Assembly (NCBI RefSeq): GCF_003020585.1
Contig: NZ_PXUE01000002.1
Span: 124,001 to 188,000, forward strand
Reading direction: 5' to 3'
DNA: 64,000 nt
Origin: Chryseobacterium aurantiacum
GTDB lineage: Bacteria > Bacteroidota > Bacteroidia > Flavobacteriales > Weeksellaceae
The notes beneath the pieces are model-generated. The model saw only the letters and a list, made by a program, of their open reading frames with translations. It had not been told where the DNA came from and did not search any database. Within the stretch, counting starts at the first letter, position 1. Each line of letters starts with the position of its first letter. Positions 33,126-40,956 of this stretch are shown here, piece after piece. Both the position numbers and the translations under genes were made by a program.

Positions 33126-34625
33126 TTAATTGAATAATTCTACCTCCTCTCCTTTTCCTACCGGATATTCTTCTGTAAAGCATCCGAAGCAATGGTTGGC
33201 AGATCCTAAAATAGTCTTTAGGTTATCTATACTTAAAAATTCTAAAGAATCTACTCCTAAATAGTTTTTAAGTTCTTCTGTAGACATGTTTGCCGAAATA
33301 AGATCATCCTTTGAAGGGGTATCAATTCCTAAATAACAAGGAGCTATAATTGGTGGAGAAACACTTCTGAAGTGAATCTCTTTTACTCCTGCATCTTTTA
33401 GAATTTTAACCAATCTTTTAGAGGTTGTTCCACGAACAATAGAGTCATCAATAATAACTACTCTTTTGTCTTTCATTTCTGAGATAATCGGGTTTAATTT
33501 TAGATTAACTACCCTTTCTCTCATTTCCTGAGTAGGAACAATAAAGCTTCTTCCGATGTATCTGTTTTTAATTAATACAGGACGGAAAGGGATCCCTGAC
33601 GCCTTAGAGAAACCAATAGCAGCAGGCACTCCGGAATCCGGAACTCCAATTACTAAATCAGCATCTACAGGAGCTTGTTCCCATATTTTTTCACCAGACT
33701 TTTCTCTGATCTCATAAACATTGATGTTTTCTAAAGTAGAGTCAGGTCTTGCAAAATAGATGTACTCAAATGAGCAGATTCTTTGTTTGCCCTTTGCTTC
33801 ATCCATCATATAAGACTGAAGTTTTCCAGGTTCATTTTCATTTGTATAAATGATTTCCCCCGGAAGAATGTCGCGTACATACTGCGCACCTACGGCATCT
33901 AATGCCACAGATTCTGATGCAACTACATAGGAATTCTCATCAATTGCTCCTAAAACCAATGGACGAATACCATTAAAGTCTCGGAATGCAAAGAATTTAT
34001 TTCTGGTCATTCCCACTACAGAATAGGCCCCTTCAATTTTCTCCATGGTAGCTTTAATAGCCCCGCGAAGTCCAAGGTCAAGGTTTTTCTGGATTAGTCT
34101 CAGGATAACCTCAGAATCGGAAGTTGCTCTGAAAACTACGCCTTCAGCTTCTAATTCCTGCTTTAGTTCCTTGGCATTGGTAAGGTTACCGTTGTGTGCT
34201 ATTGAAAGTATAATCTGGTCATATTCGTTTTTGGCGAAAAATGGCTGGAAGTTATATTTCTTTTTATCTCCTGCAGTGGTATAACGAGTATGTCCAATTG
34301 CAGAATTTCCCATAAAAGTTTCAGGTTCCTGAATGTCTTTATAAACATCTAAAACCAGTCCTTCATCTTTCATGTTTGTAATTCTTCCATCTTTTAAAAC
34401 GGAAATACCACAAGCCTCCTGACCTCTGTGCTGTAATGCAAAAAGTCCGAATTGCGAAAGAGAGAAAGTATCCAGATCATTATCTGAATACAATCCGAAG
34501 ATCCCACACTCTTCATTGGGAGCATCCAGTCTTTCCTCTTCCTGAGTTCTGAAAAGATTTCTTCCGTAAGTCTGGTTTTCAAACTGTTTTAAATATTCAC
34601 TTTTATGAATGTCTAAACTTTTCAT
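33126..34625 (-). CDS. purF: Amidophosphoribosyltransferase
   Basis: 499 residues. First step of purine synthesis, PRPP plus glutamine to phosphoribosylamine. The N-terminal glutaminase nucleophile is Cys40 (EECGIFGLY), after a propeptide of 39 residues that must be removed, longer than in B. subtilis. The PRTase domain has the PRPP-binding loop VVIIDDSIVRGTTS near residue 390. Later cysteines, CYLG near 428 and CFGCF near 479, are candidates for an Fe-S cluster as in the Bacillus type enzyme. It is 141 bp downstream of purC on the same strand. Confidence 0.96.
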   Translation of the reverse strand: MKSLDIHKSEYLKQFENQTYGRNLFRTQEEERLDAPNEECGIFGLYSDNDLDTFSLSQFGLFALQHRGQEACGISVLKDGRITNMKDEGLVLDVYKDIQEPETFMGNSAIGHTRYTTAGDKKKYNFQPFFAKNEYDQIILSIAHNGNLTNAKELKQELEAEGVVFRATSDSEVILRLIQKNLDLGLRGAIKATMEKIEGAYSVVGMTRNKFFAFRDFNGIRPLVLGAIDENSYVVASESVALDAVGAQYVRDILPGEIIYTNENEPGKLQSYMMDEAKGKQRICSFEYIYFARPDSTLENINVYEIREKSGEKIWEQAPVDADLVIGVPDSGVPAAIGFSKASGIPFRPVLIKNRYIGRSFIVPTQEMRERVVNLKLNPIISEMKDKRVVIIDDSIVRGTTSKRLVKILKDAGVKEIHFRSVSPPIIAPCYLGIDTPSKDDLISANMSTEELKNYLGVDSLEFLSIDNLKTILGSANHCFGCFTEEYPVGKGEEVELFN

Positions 34626-34766
34626 TTCTATTTTTTCTAATGATTAGAAGTTAGATATTAGATGTTAGAAATTAGTCTAAGTTAACTTCAAGTTTTAATT
34701 TTGTTTTAACTAACAAATTGTTTTTCAGAATAAATATCAGATTCCTAATGTCTAGGATCCGAAATC

Positions 34767-35489
34767 TTATTTCTGTAGAAGATTTTTAAGACGGTTGTAG
34801 ATCTCAACATACGCCTCAGTAACTTCACCTAGGTCTCTTCTGAATCTGTCTTTATCTAATTTCTTCATGGTATCTTTATCCCAAAGTCTGCAAGTATCAG
34901 GAGAAATTTCATCAGCAAGAATAATTTCGCCGTCTGAAGTTTTTCCTAATTCGATTTTGAAGTCTACAAGGATGATATTGATCTTGTCAAACAGGTCGAT
35001 AAGGATTTCATTGATATCAGAAGTTAACTCATACATTTCGTCAAGCTCTTCATAAGTAGCAGCTCCTAAGAAAACAGCATGGTGATCATTGATAAGCGGA
35101 TCTCCCAATTCGTCTTTTTTGTAGCAGATATCGAAGATTGTTACAGGAGATTTGATTCCTTCTTCTACTCCTAATCTTTGTGCCATACTTCCTGCAGAGT
35201 AATTTCTTACTACCATTTCCAAAGGAATGATAGATACTTTTCTTACCAACTGCTCTCTTTCGTCCAATTGTTTGATGAAATGAGTTTTGATTCCTTTTTC
35301 ATTTAAGTATTCAAAAATAAGGGTAGTAATCGCGTTGTTCATTTCCCCTTTCAGGTCAACCTGACCTTTCTTTTGAGCGTTAAATGCTGTAGCATCGTCT
35401 TTGAAACGTACTACTACTTCATTAGGATTATCGGTTGCAAATACTTGTTTTGCTTTCCCCTCGTACAACATTTCTTTCTTTTGACTCAT
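34767..35489 (-). CDS. purC: Phosphoribosylaminoimidazole-succinocarboxamide synthase (SAICAR synthetase)
   Basis: 240 residues, the full length of the family. It joins aspartate to CAIR with ATP. Signature segments are [10 protein letters not shown] at the start, KDDATAFN near 30, VVRNYSAGS near 100 and [29 protein letters not shown] near 180. Its start is 36 bp after the end of the DUF3307 gene, which may place satD-DUF3307-purC-purF in one transcript. Confidence 0.96.
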   Translation of the reverse strand: MSQKKEMLYEGKAKQVFATDNPNEVVVRFKDDATAFNAQKKGQVDLKGEMNNAITTLIFEYLNEKGIKTHFIKQLDEREQLVRKVSIIPLEMVVRNYSAGSMAQRLGVEEGIKSPVTIFDICYKKDELGDPLINDHHAVFLGAATYEELDEMYELTSDINEILIDLFDKINIILVDFKIELGKTSDGEIILADEISPDTCRLWDKDTMKKLDKDRFRRDLGEVTEAYVEIYNRLKNLLQK

Positions 35490-35525
35490 AATTTTACTTT
35501 CTAAATTGTAGTTAGATTTATTGAT

Positions 35526-36221
35526 TTACTTTATTATTATTCCTGTTAAGACAGCCAGTCCAAAACTTAGCAGTGTACCAATTAATACATATTCTGTAAG
35601 TTTTCTCTGTTTTGCCTGTGCTAGGTCGCTGAACCTGAAAACAGATTTGGCAGCCACCATGAAACCTACGCCTTCCCAGTGATTTACCATGATAAAGGTA
35701 AATACCAAAAGGCGTTCTAAAATTCCGATATATTTTCCGGCACTTGATAAAGATTCGGTTTGAATATTGTTTGGGCCATCCGGAGCGGGTGTCCATGATG
35801 ACAATAGTAATTTGATAAAAATGGAAGCAGGCGTTGTCAGAAACAATGCTGCCATAATGATCTTTAAAAATTCCTGATTTTGTAAAAAACCAAAGCTGAA
35901 TTCCTGAAAATAGAAAGAAACTCCTGCAATTACCAAAACATGAAGTAATTGGTCAATGAAAAACCATCTTTTCTTTGTTTTTACATTTTGGAAACTAAGC
36001 TTTGCTGCATCAATAATGAAATGGGTAACTCCTACTAAAACCGCAACCCACCACAATTGTAAATCCCAAAGGAAAATAAAGCTTAAAACGGTGTGAATCA
36101 GAACATGAAAGTATAAAAACTTACTTTTTAGTTTATAGTTCTCCTTATCAGCAACCCATGAATTTGGCTGAAGTATAAAATCTCCGAGTAGATGTGCCAA
36201 TATGAGTTTGATAAAGATCAT
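35526..36221 (-). CDS. DUF3307 membrane protein
   Basis: 231 residues with six or so hydrophobic segments. It starts IFIKLILAHLLGDFILQPNSWVADKE, the hallmark of DUF3307, and has VGVTHFIIDAAK near residue 80. DUF3307 proteins have no known activity. The gene begins two bases after the end of the satD-type gene, so they are a translationally linked pair. Such pairs of a soluble SatD-type protein and DUF3307 recur in Bacteroidota. Confidence 0.88.
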   Translation of the reverse strand: MIFIKLILAHLLGDFILQPNSWVADKENYKLKSKFLYFHVLIHTVLSFIFLWDLQLWWVAVLVGVTHFIIDAAKLSFQNVKTKKRWFFIDQLLHVLVIAGVSFYFQEFSFGFLQNQEFLKIIMAALFLTTPASIFIKLLLSSWTPAPDGPNNIQTESLSSAGKYIGILERLLVFTFIMVNHWEGVGFMVAAKSVFRFSDLAQAKQRKLTEYVLIGTLLSFGLAVLTGIIIK

Positions 36222-36223
36222 GC

Positions 36224-36829
36224 TTATAGTTCTGAGATTTTCTTTCTGAAATACTGGTTGGTTTCCACGATGAGCTCATAGTTAGCTCGTTTCAGTCTCT
36301 GGCTTATTGAAGACTGTGAAATAGCAAATCTTTTAGCAAGATCTTCCTGTGTAATATCTTTGTTCATGATCATTTCATGAATAATCTCTGACGTAGCCAT
36401 TGTCCAGTTATCAAAATCCTTGGATGACCATTTCAATAAGATGTTTAGATCTCTGTCTACAGAGTCACTGGATGTTTTGATAGCCACTGTGTGGCCGTCA
36501 CTTTTGAGGTCATTCAATAATCTGCCGGAATTTACATAGGCTGTTCCATTGGATTCGGTAACTTTATCGGAAGAAAAACTTTCTTCACCAATGCCGATGG
36601 CAATTCTTACATCTAAATTTTCCTGACTCTTAATAAGTGATTTTATGGCTAGAAAATGCCAGAAAACGTCATCTATATTGCATTTGAACTGAAACTCATC
36701 TCCTCTGTAGATTTCCCATGTGCCGGGAGCGCTTCCCCAGATTTCGAGAAGATTTTTAAGCTTGGTAATCCAAACTTCAGTGTCCGCATGCTGTGAATTT
36801 ATAATATCACCAGTAATGACCGCTATCAT
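36224..36829 (-). CDS. SatD-family protein with C-terminal helix-turn-helix
   Basis: 201 residues. The N-terminal part (IAVITGDIINSQHADTEVW; IYRGDEFQFKC; VRIAIGIGEE near 95) is the SatD family. The C-terminal 45 residues look like a helix-turn-helix (KDITQEDLAKRFAISQSSISQRLKRANYELI). The nucleotidyl-cyclase-like GDEFQ motif is of interest: GDxFQ is reminiscent of GGDEF-type enzymes, but the assignment is only by resemblance. Twin palindromes directly upstream look like its own operator. Confidence 0.82.
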   Translation of the reverse strand: MIAVITGDIINSQHADTEVWITKLKNLLEIWGSAPGTWEIYRGDEFQFKCNIDDVFWHFLAIKSLIKSQENLDVRIAIGIGEESFSSDKVTESNGTAYVNSGRLLNDLKSDGHTVAIKTSSDSVDRDLNILLKWSSKDFDNWTMATSEIIHEMIMNKDITQEDLAKRFAISQSSISQRLKRANYELIVETNQYFRKKISEL

Positions 36830-36837
36830 ACTGCAAA

Positions 36838-36916
36838 TATAAGCATAATTACTTATAAATAAAAAATATAAGCAGAAACACTTATAGATATTAATTATTA
36901 GTGAATCTGCTTATAT
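36838..36916. promoter_or_regulatory. Twin palindromic operators in front of the satD-type gene
   Basis: TATAAG-N8-CTTATA occurs at 36838-36857 and again at 36867-36886, 29 bases apart, with the shared core TATAAGCA. A half-site GCTTATA follows at 36909. The first lies nine bases before the start codon at 36829. Two or three sites on one face of the helix suggest cooperative binding by the protein's own helix-turn-helix. Confidence 0.7.
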
Positions 36917-36988
36917 CGATTTTATGATAAACACAAGGTTTTTAAGGCCTTAGATGAAATTGATAATAAGAAAAAAATTAATCTCCTA

Positions 36989-38902
36989 CTACTTTTTAAT
37001 AAATTGCAACACCCTATCGTCAACTCTAAGGATATAGATTCCCGCCGGAAGGCCCTGTACCGAAATATTTTTCTTGCTTCTAAAAGGGTCTTTTTCGGTA
37101 TAAATCACTTTTCCTGAAAGATCAATAATTTGAACTGTTTTAACTTTTTCTACGTCACCATTTACAAAGAGATTGTCTTCAGCCGGATTAGGGTAGATTT
37201 TAAATTCGTTATGTGAAGCAATTAAGTCTGTAGTAGATAATGTACCCCCCAGATTCTGGCAATAATTGGAGGAATAAGAATCCCACTCACTGATATTAAA
37301 GGTGCCAGTAGGTTGACTGACTGTATTTTTTCTATATAAAGATACATTTCCGTTATTATTGGTTGTATACTTTACTCCGATGGCATCTACAGTAACCGTC
37401 TTGTTATAAGCAAGCTCTACGTAATTTCCTCCTGAAAACTTCATGGGATCAGAAGCTGTTACAAATTTTGCCTGATCGTTGGTATAGCATGATAAAGTAG
37501 ATTTTGGATTCAAAATAACAAATGTTTCATTGTTTCCTACTTTACCCTCCAGTTCATAGGTGTCTCCACTATAGATAGCTCCTGAACTGTTGTTTTTAAA
37601 CTGGATATTGATTCTGTAATTATTCAAATTAACTTCGTGTCCTGTTTTATTAACGATTTCCAAAGCATTATTCTTAATAAAATCTGTATTGGTCCCTGAT
37701 ATATACTTTGTAATCATAAGATCTTGAGCATATGAATCCGAAGCAATTGTAGAAGCGGTAACCGTATTGCTGAATGGAGATTCCAGATAGGCTTTATCAA
37801 AAGCCTTTACTGTAAAAGTATAGGTTGTTGACGGGCTCAGGTGATCGATACTTGCAGAAGTTCCTTTTGTAACCGCTACAGGCGTTGTTGAGCCATTCAT
37901 ATATATCCGATATCCTAAAACATCCGTATCAGGAGAAGCTGCCCAGTTCAAATTCACAAAATAAGCATTTTGCTGCGTTGAAGCCAAAGATCCGGGAGCC
38001 GCCGGAGCAATAGTGTCAGGAGTTTCAGACCAGATCACATCAATCCATTCAGGATGATCTATAAATGGATTTCTGTTTTTTTGTATTGTATAGATGCTGT
38101 TATTCCTGTCAATTTCTCTTTGCGAAACAGGATCTGCAGCACTCCATTGCTTCAGCATGGCAACGTACGGAAGATCAATAGCCCTTTCTTCGGTTCCGTC
38201 AAGTGGACACTGATCCGTTGCCGGTGTTATGTTTGCTGATGTAGTATAGGCCGTATTAAACGACCCAAGTTTCCCTTCGTATCTTACTGCAAAGTATAAC
38301 AAAGTCCTTGCAATATCTCCTTTAAATTCATTAATAGGCTCATAAACTCTTCCTGCATAAGGATAATTTGGAATAGCCGCATTAGACATCCTTGAACCAT
38401 TGGTGAAAATATAATGATTGACATTGTTTCCTATTCCATAAGGATAGTTATTCCTTCGCTGGTTGATATAGGCATCCACAGGAATAATGAAGTTCAGATC
38501 CGAATACATAGGATAGTCACTAATAGAAGAACTTGTACTGAATGTACTCTGCGGCATCATATGTTCCCTATTATAGCCCAGTCCTTCTGCTCCTGCCCCG
38601 GCTATTAACTGATCAGACTTGTATTCATAAGCATCCGCTCCCAAAGGAATTTCCGAATAGATATCCAGCAGATATTGAGTGTTGGAAGCATCATGGTCAT
38701 AATATTTGTCAAGATCAGTCTGGTTATAAAGTACTTTCAGATCATCATAATGCCAGTTGATCATTTTATCCGAAATAATATCGTGAAGCTTTGATTTCAG
38801 GGCGTACCCCGTTAACCCAGCCGTTCCATCATAATATCCGGCAGGTGCCTGCGCAGAAATATAAGAGGAAATTAAAATGATAGGAAGTAGAATTTTTTTC
38901 AT
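36989..38902 (-). CDS. Secreted endonuclease I-family nuclease with T9SS sorting domain
   Basis: 637 residues. Signal peptide 1-18 (MKKILLPIILISSYISAQ). Residues 20-290 hold an endonuclease I domain with the HNH-like NREHMMPQS motif (His114) and DLNFIIPVDAYINQRRNN. Residues 300-385 hold a fibronectin type III domain. Residues 395-530 hold a lamin-tail-like domain (LMITKYISGTNTDFIKNNALEIVNKTG). Residues 565-637 hold a type A T9SS sorting domain (FKIYPNPAEDNLFVNG ... GLPAGIYILRV). It is likely an extracellular DNase for nutrient or biofilm DNA. Confidence 0.93.
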   Translation of the reverse strand: MKKILLPIILISSYISAQAPAGYYDGTAGLTGYALKSKLHDIISDKMINWHYDDLKVLYNQTDLDKYYDHDASNTQYLLDIYSEIPLGADAYEYKSDQLIAGAGAEGLGYNREHMMPQSTFSTSSSISDYPMYSDLNFIIPVDAYINQRRNNYPYGIGNNVNHYIFTNGSRMSNAAIPNYPYAGRVYEPINEFKGDIARTLLYFAVRYEGKLGSFNTAYTTSANITPATDQCPLDGTEERAIDLPYVAMLKQWSAADPVSQREIDRNNSIYTIQKNRNPFIDHPEWIDVIWSETPDTIAPAAPGSLASTQQNAYFVNLNWAASPDTDVLGYRIYMNGSTTPVAVTKGTSASIDHLSPSTTYTFTVKAFDKAYLESPFSNTVTASTIASDSYAQDLMITKYISGTNTDFIKNNALEIVNKTGHEVNLNNYRINIQFKNNSSGAIYSGDTYELEGKVGNNETFVILNPKSTLSCYTNDQAKFVTASDPMKFSGGNYVELAYNKTVTVDAIGVKYTTNNNGNVSLYRKNTVSQPTGTFNISEWDSYSSNYCQNLGGTLSTTDLIASHNEFKIYPNPAEDNLFVNGDVEKVKTVQIIDLSGKVIYTEKDPFRSKKNISVQGLPAGIYILRVDDRVLQFIKK

Positions 38903-39066
38903 GCCTTAAAATTGGGAGGCTAAAATAGTAAAATAAAATACGTAAAAGTTTGAATATTTTATTAAGAAAATATTAATTCTCAAAACATAAAAAATTGGAA
39001 ATTAAAATATTGAACGCTATAATATTATGAATGCAATAATTTTCTTTAGCATTCCGTCAATTTAAT

Positions 39067-39074
39067 TATCTTTG
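39067..39074 (+). promoter_or_regulatory. -7 box of the acyl-CoA dehydrogenase gene
   Basis: TATCTTTG fits the flavobacterial TANNTTTG box 20 bases before the ATG. The -33 element is weak. Confidence 0.5.
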
Positions 39075-39093
39075 GGAACTAACTATTATCTAT

Positions 39094-40233
39094 ATGAACA
39101 CAGAGACAATTGACAACATCAAAATGATAGCGGAGACAGCTAGAGAATTTGCAGAAAAGAATATCCGACCGAATATTATGGAGTGGGATGAAAGCCAAAC
39201 ATTTCCAAAAGATCTATTCCATCAATTAGGAGAAATGGGCTTTATGGGGATTGTAGTTCCTGAGCAATACGGAGGTTCCGGTTTAGGCTATCACGAGTAT
39301 GTTACCATTCTGGATGAAATTTCTCAGGTAGATCCATCTATTGGTCTTTCTGTTGCAGCGCACAATTCTCTTTGTACAAATCATATTTATGAGTTTGGAA
39401 ATGAAGAGCAGAGAAATAAATGGCTTCCTCAGTTGGCATCCGGTAAAGTAATCGGAGCTTGGGGATTAACAGAACATAATACAGGTTCAGATTCCGGAGG
39501 TATGTCTACTACGGCTGTAAAAGATGGAGATGAATGGATCATCAACGGAGCAAAGAACTTCATCACCCATGCAATTTCAGGAGACATTGCTGTGGTAATG
39601 ACAAGAACAGGTGAAATAGGAGCTAAAAATAACTCTACTGCATTTGTTTTAGAAAAAGGAATGCCTGGATTTGCATCCGGAAAGAAGGAAAATAAATTAG
39701 GAATGCGTGCTTCTGAAACAGCAGAGCTTATTTTTGATAATGTACGCGTACCAGACTCCCATCGTTTAGGTGAAGTAGGTGAAGGTTTCAAACAAGCCAT
39801 GAAAATATTGGATGGTGGTAGAATTTCTATTGCTGCATTAAGTTTAGGAACAGCAAGAGGAGCTTATAAAGCTGCTTTGAAATATGCAAAAGAAAGACAT
39901 CAGTTTGGAAAGTCAATCTCTGAATTCCAGGCGATCAACTTTATGCTTGCTGATATGGCAACAGAAATTGATGCTGCTGAACTTCTTATCCAAAGAGCAT
40001 CAACCCTGAAAAATGCAAAACAAAAAATGACCAAGGAAGGAGCTATGGCAAAACTATATGCTTCTGAGGCATGTGTAAGAATTTCCAATAATGCCGTTCA
40101 GATCTTTGGTGGTTACGGATATACAAAAGACTTCCCTGCTGAGAAATTCTACAGAGACTCCAAGCTTTGTACAATTGGTGAAGGAACTTCTGAAATCCAG
40201 AGATTGGTGATTGGAAGAGATATTACAAAATAA
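39094..40233 (+). CDS. Acyl-CoA dehydrogenase (short/medium chain type)
   Basis: 379 residues. FAD enzyme of fatty-acid and branched amino acid beta-oxidation. Signature segments are GAWGLTEHNTGSD (FAD-contacting loop), GMRASETAELIFDNVRVP, and GYGYTKDFPAEKFYRDSKLCTIGEGTSEIQR, whose glutamate near residue 365 is the likely catalytic base. The length is typical. Monocistronic or with the DinB gene 22 bases downstream. Substrate chain length is not decided. Confidence 0.95.
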   Translation: MNTETIDNIKMIAETAREFAEKNIRPNIMEWDESQTFPKDLFHQLGEMGFMGIVVPEQYGGSGLGYHEYVTILDEISQVDPSIGLSVAAHNSLCTNHIYEFGNEEQRNKWLPQLASGKVIGAWGLTEHNTGSDSGGMSTTAVKDGDEWIINGAKNFITHAISGDIAVVMTRTGEIGAKNNSTAFVLEKGMPGFASGKKENKLGMRASETAELIFDNVRVPDSHRLGEVGEGFKQAMKILDGGRISIAALSLGTARGAYKAALKYAKERHQFGKSISEFQAINFMLADMATEIDAAELLIQRASTLKNAKQKMTKEGAMAKLYASEACVRISNNAVQIFGGYGYTKDFPAEKFYRDSKLCTIGEGTSEIQRLVIGRDITK

Positions 40234-40255
40234 TCCTTTTTAAAAACATATACAA

Positions 40256-40753
40256 ATGATCAAACAAGCCTTATTAGGTGAGTTTCTGCATGAAGCAGAA
40301 AACACGAGAAAAATTTTAAAAGCAATTCCCGACAGTGCTTTAGATTGGAAACCATCTGAAAAAAACTGGACTACTGGTCAATTGGCTTCTCATATTGCGG
40401 AAGTTTACAATTGGTATGATTCCACCTTTAATCAGGATGTTTTCGATATGGGCACTTATCAGTATGACAAAGGCGATATTTCCAAGGCTGAAAATATTGT
40501 TGCTAAATTTGAAGAAAATGTAGCCAAAGCACAGAAAGCGCTGGAAGACTCAGATGAAAACAGCTATTTCAACGAATGGAAAATGGAAATGCATGGAAAT
40601 GTTCTCTTTCCTCCATCTCCAAGAATCCAGGTAGTGAGAGGCTTCCTTTTTAATCATTTATATCATCACAGAGGAGAACTGGTTGTATATTTAAGATCAA
40701 CAGGAAATAAAGTTCCCGGACTTTATGGGCCTACCGCAGATGATAAAATGTAA
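40256..40753 (+). CDS. DinB-family protein
   Basis: 165 residues forming a DinB/YfiT four-helix bundle. Possible metal-binding histidines are in LASHIAEVYN (about 46) and NHLYHHRGEL (about 132-137). Such proteins are related to bacillithiol and mycothiol transferases. It starts 22 bases after the dehydrogenase gene, probably on the same transcript. Confidence 0.87.
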   Translation: MIKQALLGEFLHEAENTRKILKAIPDSALDWKPSEKNWTTGQLASHIAEVYNWYDSTFNQDVFDMGTYQYDKGDISKAENIVAKFEENVAKAQKALEDSDENSYFNEWKMEMHGNVLFPPSPRIQVVRGFLFNHLYHHRGELVVYLRSTGNKVPGLYGPTADDKM

Positions 40754-40776
40754 TTAAAAGATCATTATACTAATAA

Positions 40777-40816
40777 TTGAAATGGCATGCGTGTTTACGT
40801 ATGCCATTTCAATTTT
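40777..40816 (+). terminator. Strong terminator after dinB
   Basis: TTGAAATGGCAT and ATGCCATTTCAA are perfectly complementary, and the stem extends by six more bases (G-T pairs) inward. A T-rich tail follows. Confidence 0.9.
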
Positions 40817-40956
40817 AACTCCACTTTATTTCAATTATATTCAATGTATCGCATAATATATTAAATGAATATTCTAAATTTTTCATAAAAATTTTTGTTT
40901 TTCGTAACATATTTTTTATTAATTTCGATTTACCATAACAAAAACAAATATTTAAT

